From Coriobacteriia bacterium (GTDB taxonomy: Bacteria > Actinomycetota > Coriobacteriia > Anaerosomatales > PALSA-660), in NCBI GenBank assembly GCA_003133285.1, contig PKWR01000019.1, positions 8,088 to 22,334 on the forward strand: a stretch of DNA of 14,247 nucleotides, in the 5' to 3' direction. The notes under the pieces are model-generated. The model did not search any database, was not told the DNA's origin, and worked only from the letters and a program-made list of their open reading frames with translations. Shown piece by piece: positions 13,086 through 14,247 of the stretch. Every line of letters starts with the position of its first letter. The stretch's first letter is position 1. Both the position numbers and the translations under genes were made by a program.

Positions 13086-13976
13086 ATGAGCGTCTCCCTC
13101 ACGGCTTCCCACACCGGCCCAGCGAAGAATATGAAGGTGGCCCAGCGACTCAGCCGCAGCCGCAAGCGCTCGGATACGGTTGTCAAAATCCTCTGCTACG
13201 CGGCCACTGCTATCGGCCTGCTGCTGCTGGCCTCTATCCTGGCAACCTTGCTGATCCGCGGTTTCAGCGGCATCGGGCTGTCGGTCTTAACCGAGGTGAC
13301 CAAGCCGCCCGGCTCGCATGGCGGGCTGCTCAATGCCATCGTTGGCAGCTTGATCCAGACCGTGGTCGGTGTCGCCATCGGAACGCCGATCGGCCTTCTG
13401 GTCGGTACCTACCTCGCCGAATACGCCCATGGTTCGGTGCTCGGCAATGCGGTGCGCTTCGTCTCCGATGTCCTGCTGTCCGCCCCTTCCATCCTGATCG
13501 GCCTTTTCATCTACCAGCTGATCGTGGCCCCGTTCGGCGGCTTCTCCGGAGTTGCTGGCTGCATGGCCCTGGCGGTGATCGTCATCCCGATCGTGGTCCG
13601 CACCACCGAGGACATGCTCAGCCTGATCCCGACCGCGATGCGCGAGGCGGCGGTTGCGCTCGGCGCGCCGAAATGGAAGATGATCGTGCTGATCTGCTAT
13701 CGTGCGGCGAAGGATGGTATTGTCACCGGCATCCTGCTGGCGCTGGCCCGCGTCGCGGGGGAAACCGCGCCGCTGCTGTTCACCAGCCTCGGCAACCTCA
13801 ACTGGTCGCTCAGCCTGACCAAACCGATGTCGAGCCTGCCTGTTACCATCTACCAATATGCCGGCTCGGCATTCGACGACTGGGTGCAACTCGCGTGGGT
13901 CGGCGCGCTGCTGATCACATTCGGTGTATTGGCGCTCAACATCGTGGCGCGGGTGGTTCTGCGTGGCGGCAAGTAG
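13086..13976 (+). CDS. pstA: Phosphate ABC transporter permease PstA
   Basis: Second permease of the Pst importer, 296 residues. ATG at 13086 with GAAGGGA formed by the end of pstC, so translation is probably coupled. The basic N-terminus (RLSRSRKRS) precedes membrane helix 1 at about 34-57. PstA hallmarks: GGLLNAIVGSLIQTVVGVAI at 79-98, GTPIGLLVGTYLAEYA at 99-114, SAPSILIGLFIYQL at 132-145, and the EAA loop REAAVALGAPKWKMI at 186-200 followed by ARVAGETAPLLFTS at 221-234. The length and helix pattern fit the family. It lies between pstC and pstB, the standard order. The last 48 bases before pstB contain no other gene. Confidence 0.96.
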   Translation: MSVSLTASHTGPAKNMKVAQRLSRSRKRSDTVVKILCYAATAIGLLLLASILATLLIRGFSGIGLSVLTEVTKPPGSHGGLLNAIVGSLIQTVVGVAIGTPIGLLVGTYLAEYAHGSVLGNAVRFVSDVLLSAPSILIGLFIYQLIVAPFGGFSGVAGCMALAVIVIPIVVRTTEDMLSLIPTAMREAAVALGAPKWKMIVLICYRAAKDGIVTGILLALARVAGETAPLLFTSLGNLNWSLSLTKPMSSLPVTIYQYAGSAFDDWVQLAWVGALLITFGVLALNIVARVVLRGGK

Positions 13977-14024
13977 CATGACCGGAACCGCGGCGAATGA
14001 GCCCGGAATGGCCAAGAGGATGCA

Positions 14025-14247
14025 ATGAACACGACGATCGGTGAGGCTGCGGTGAAACAGGGAAATTTCGGAGGCATGCAGGCGCGTGCCGCCGCCAACG
14101 GCCTGAACACGGCGCGGATTTCCATCCGCAACCTGGATTTCTTTTATGGCAGCAATCGCGCGCTGAAGGACATCAACCTCGACCTCCCGGATCGGCAGGT
14201 TACCGGCATGATCGGCCCGTCGGGATGCGGCAAGTCCACGCTGCTGC
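14025..14247 (+). CDS. pstB: Phosphate ABC transporter ATP-binding protein PstB (partial, cut by window end)
   Basis: ATPase that powers PstSCA phosphate uptake at the cytoplasmic face. Only the first 74 codons are visible. The ATG at 14025 follows AAGAGGA. The first 30 residues (MNTTIGEAAVKQGNFGG) are a poorly conserved extension. The ABC core then starts with ISIRNLDFFYGSNRALKDIN, the LxFxYG pattern of PstB, and reaches Walker A GPSGCGKSTLL at the window edge; GPSGCGKST is the usual PstB form. An internal ATG at 14076 could be an alternative start. Its place directly after pstA supports the assignment. The truncation is only the window boundary. Confidence 0.95.
   Translation, partial: MNTTIGEAAVKQGNFGGMQARAAANGLNTARISIRNLDFFYGSNRALKDINLDLPDRQVTGMIGPSGCGKSTLL

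Noticed and set aside
12101..13186. A 361-codon minus-strand frame opposite pstC
   Set aside because: Shadow of the pstC codons, with His/Asp/Arg/Gln-rich low-information sequence.
1..14247. CRISPR array, tRNA, rRNA, insertion sequence or phage genes
   Set aside because: No regularly spaced repeats, tRNA cloverleaf, rRNA-like stretch, transposase motif or integrase was recognised by reading both strands; a tRNAscan or Infernal run could still find a short RNA.

Overview
The window looks like two unrelated bacterial genomes joined near position 10,425, and it should be read in two parts. The left part (1 to about 10,410) is very GC-rich, uses GTG and TTG starts often, strongly prefers GAG/AAG codons, and carries a lipoprotein-type binding protein, an Rrf2 regulator and several Fe-S/thiol redox proteins. 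This suits an anaerobic or facultative high-GC Gram-positive lineage such as a coriobacterium-like actinobacterium; that placement is an inference from gene style, not a measured phylogeny. The right part (about 10,410 to 14,247) has a somewhat lower GC content, uses more GAA/AAA codons, and resembles an alphaproteobacterium (possibly acetobacterial) in its TRAP-transporter fragment and pst operon.

Left part, all on the minus strand at first: a branched-chain amino acid ABC operon livK-livH-livM-livG-livF (positions 4897 down to 1, livF cut by the window edge), with a strong hairpin between livK and livHMGF. Upstream lie cysK and an Rrf2-family regulator whose start overlaps the cysK stop by 4 bases (6560 to 5188). 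This pairing recalls the CysK-CymR cysteine-control pair of Firmicutes. A 9-bp-arm palindrome sits upstream of cysK.

Next is a redox patch: a small NfeD-like membrane peptide (+), then on the minus strand a CPYC glutaredoxin followed by a fusion of a ferredoxin:thioredoxin-reductase catalytic domain with a Rieske domain. On the plus strand follow a one-pass membrane protein of unknown function and a two-cluster ferredoxin with a cysteine-rich N-terminal domain. The glutaredoxin/FTR-Rieske pair is the most biologically interesting part: it suggests an Fe-S-driven disulfide-reducing chain in which the Rieske domain may pass electrons to the FTR-type cluster.

The next minus-strand reading frame (9624 to 10,724 and beyond) is a chimera. 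Its C-terminal two thirds is the ATPase head of a YhaN/SMC-like protein, and its N-terminus is the first two membrane helices of a TRAP transporter DctQ subunit. The simplest explanation is a chimeric contig or recombination joint in a GC-rich Ala/Glu stretch, not a functional fusion. Right of it, divergently, lies a Pho-box-preceded pstS-pstC-pstA-pstB phosphate uptake operon with a hairpin between pstS and pstC; pstB is cut by the window end. No tRNA, rRNA, CRISPR array or insertion sequence was recognised.
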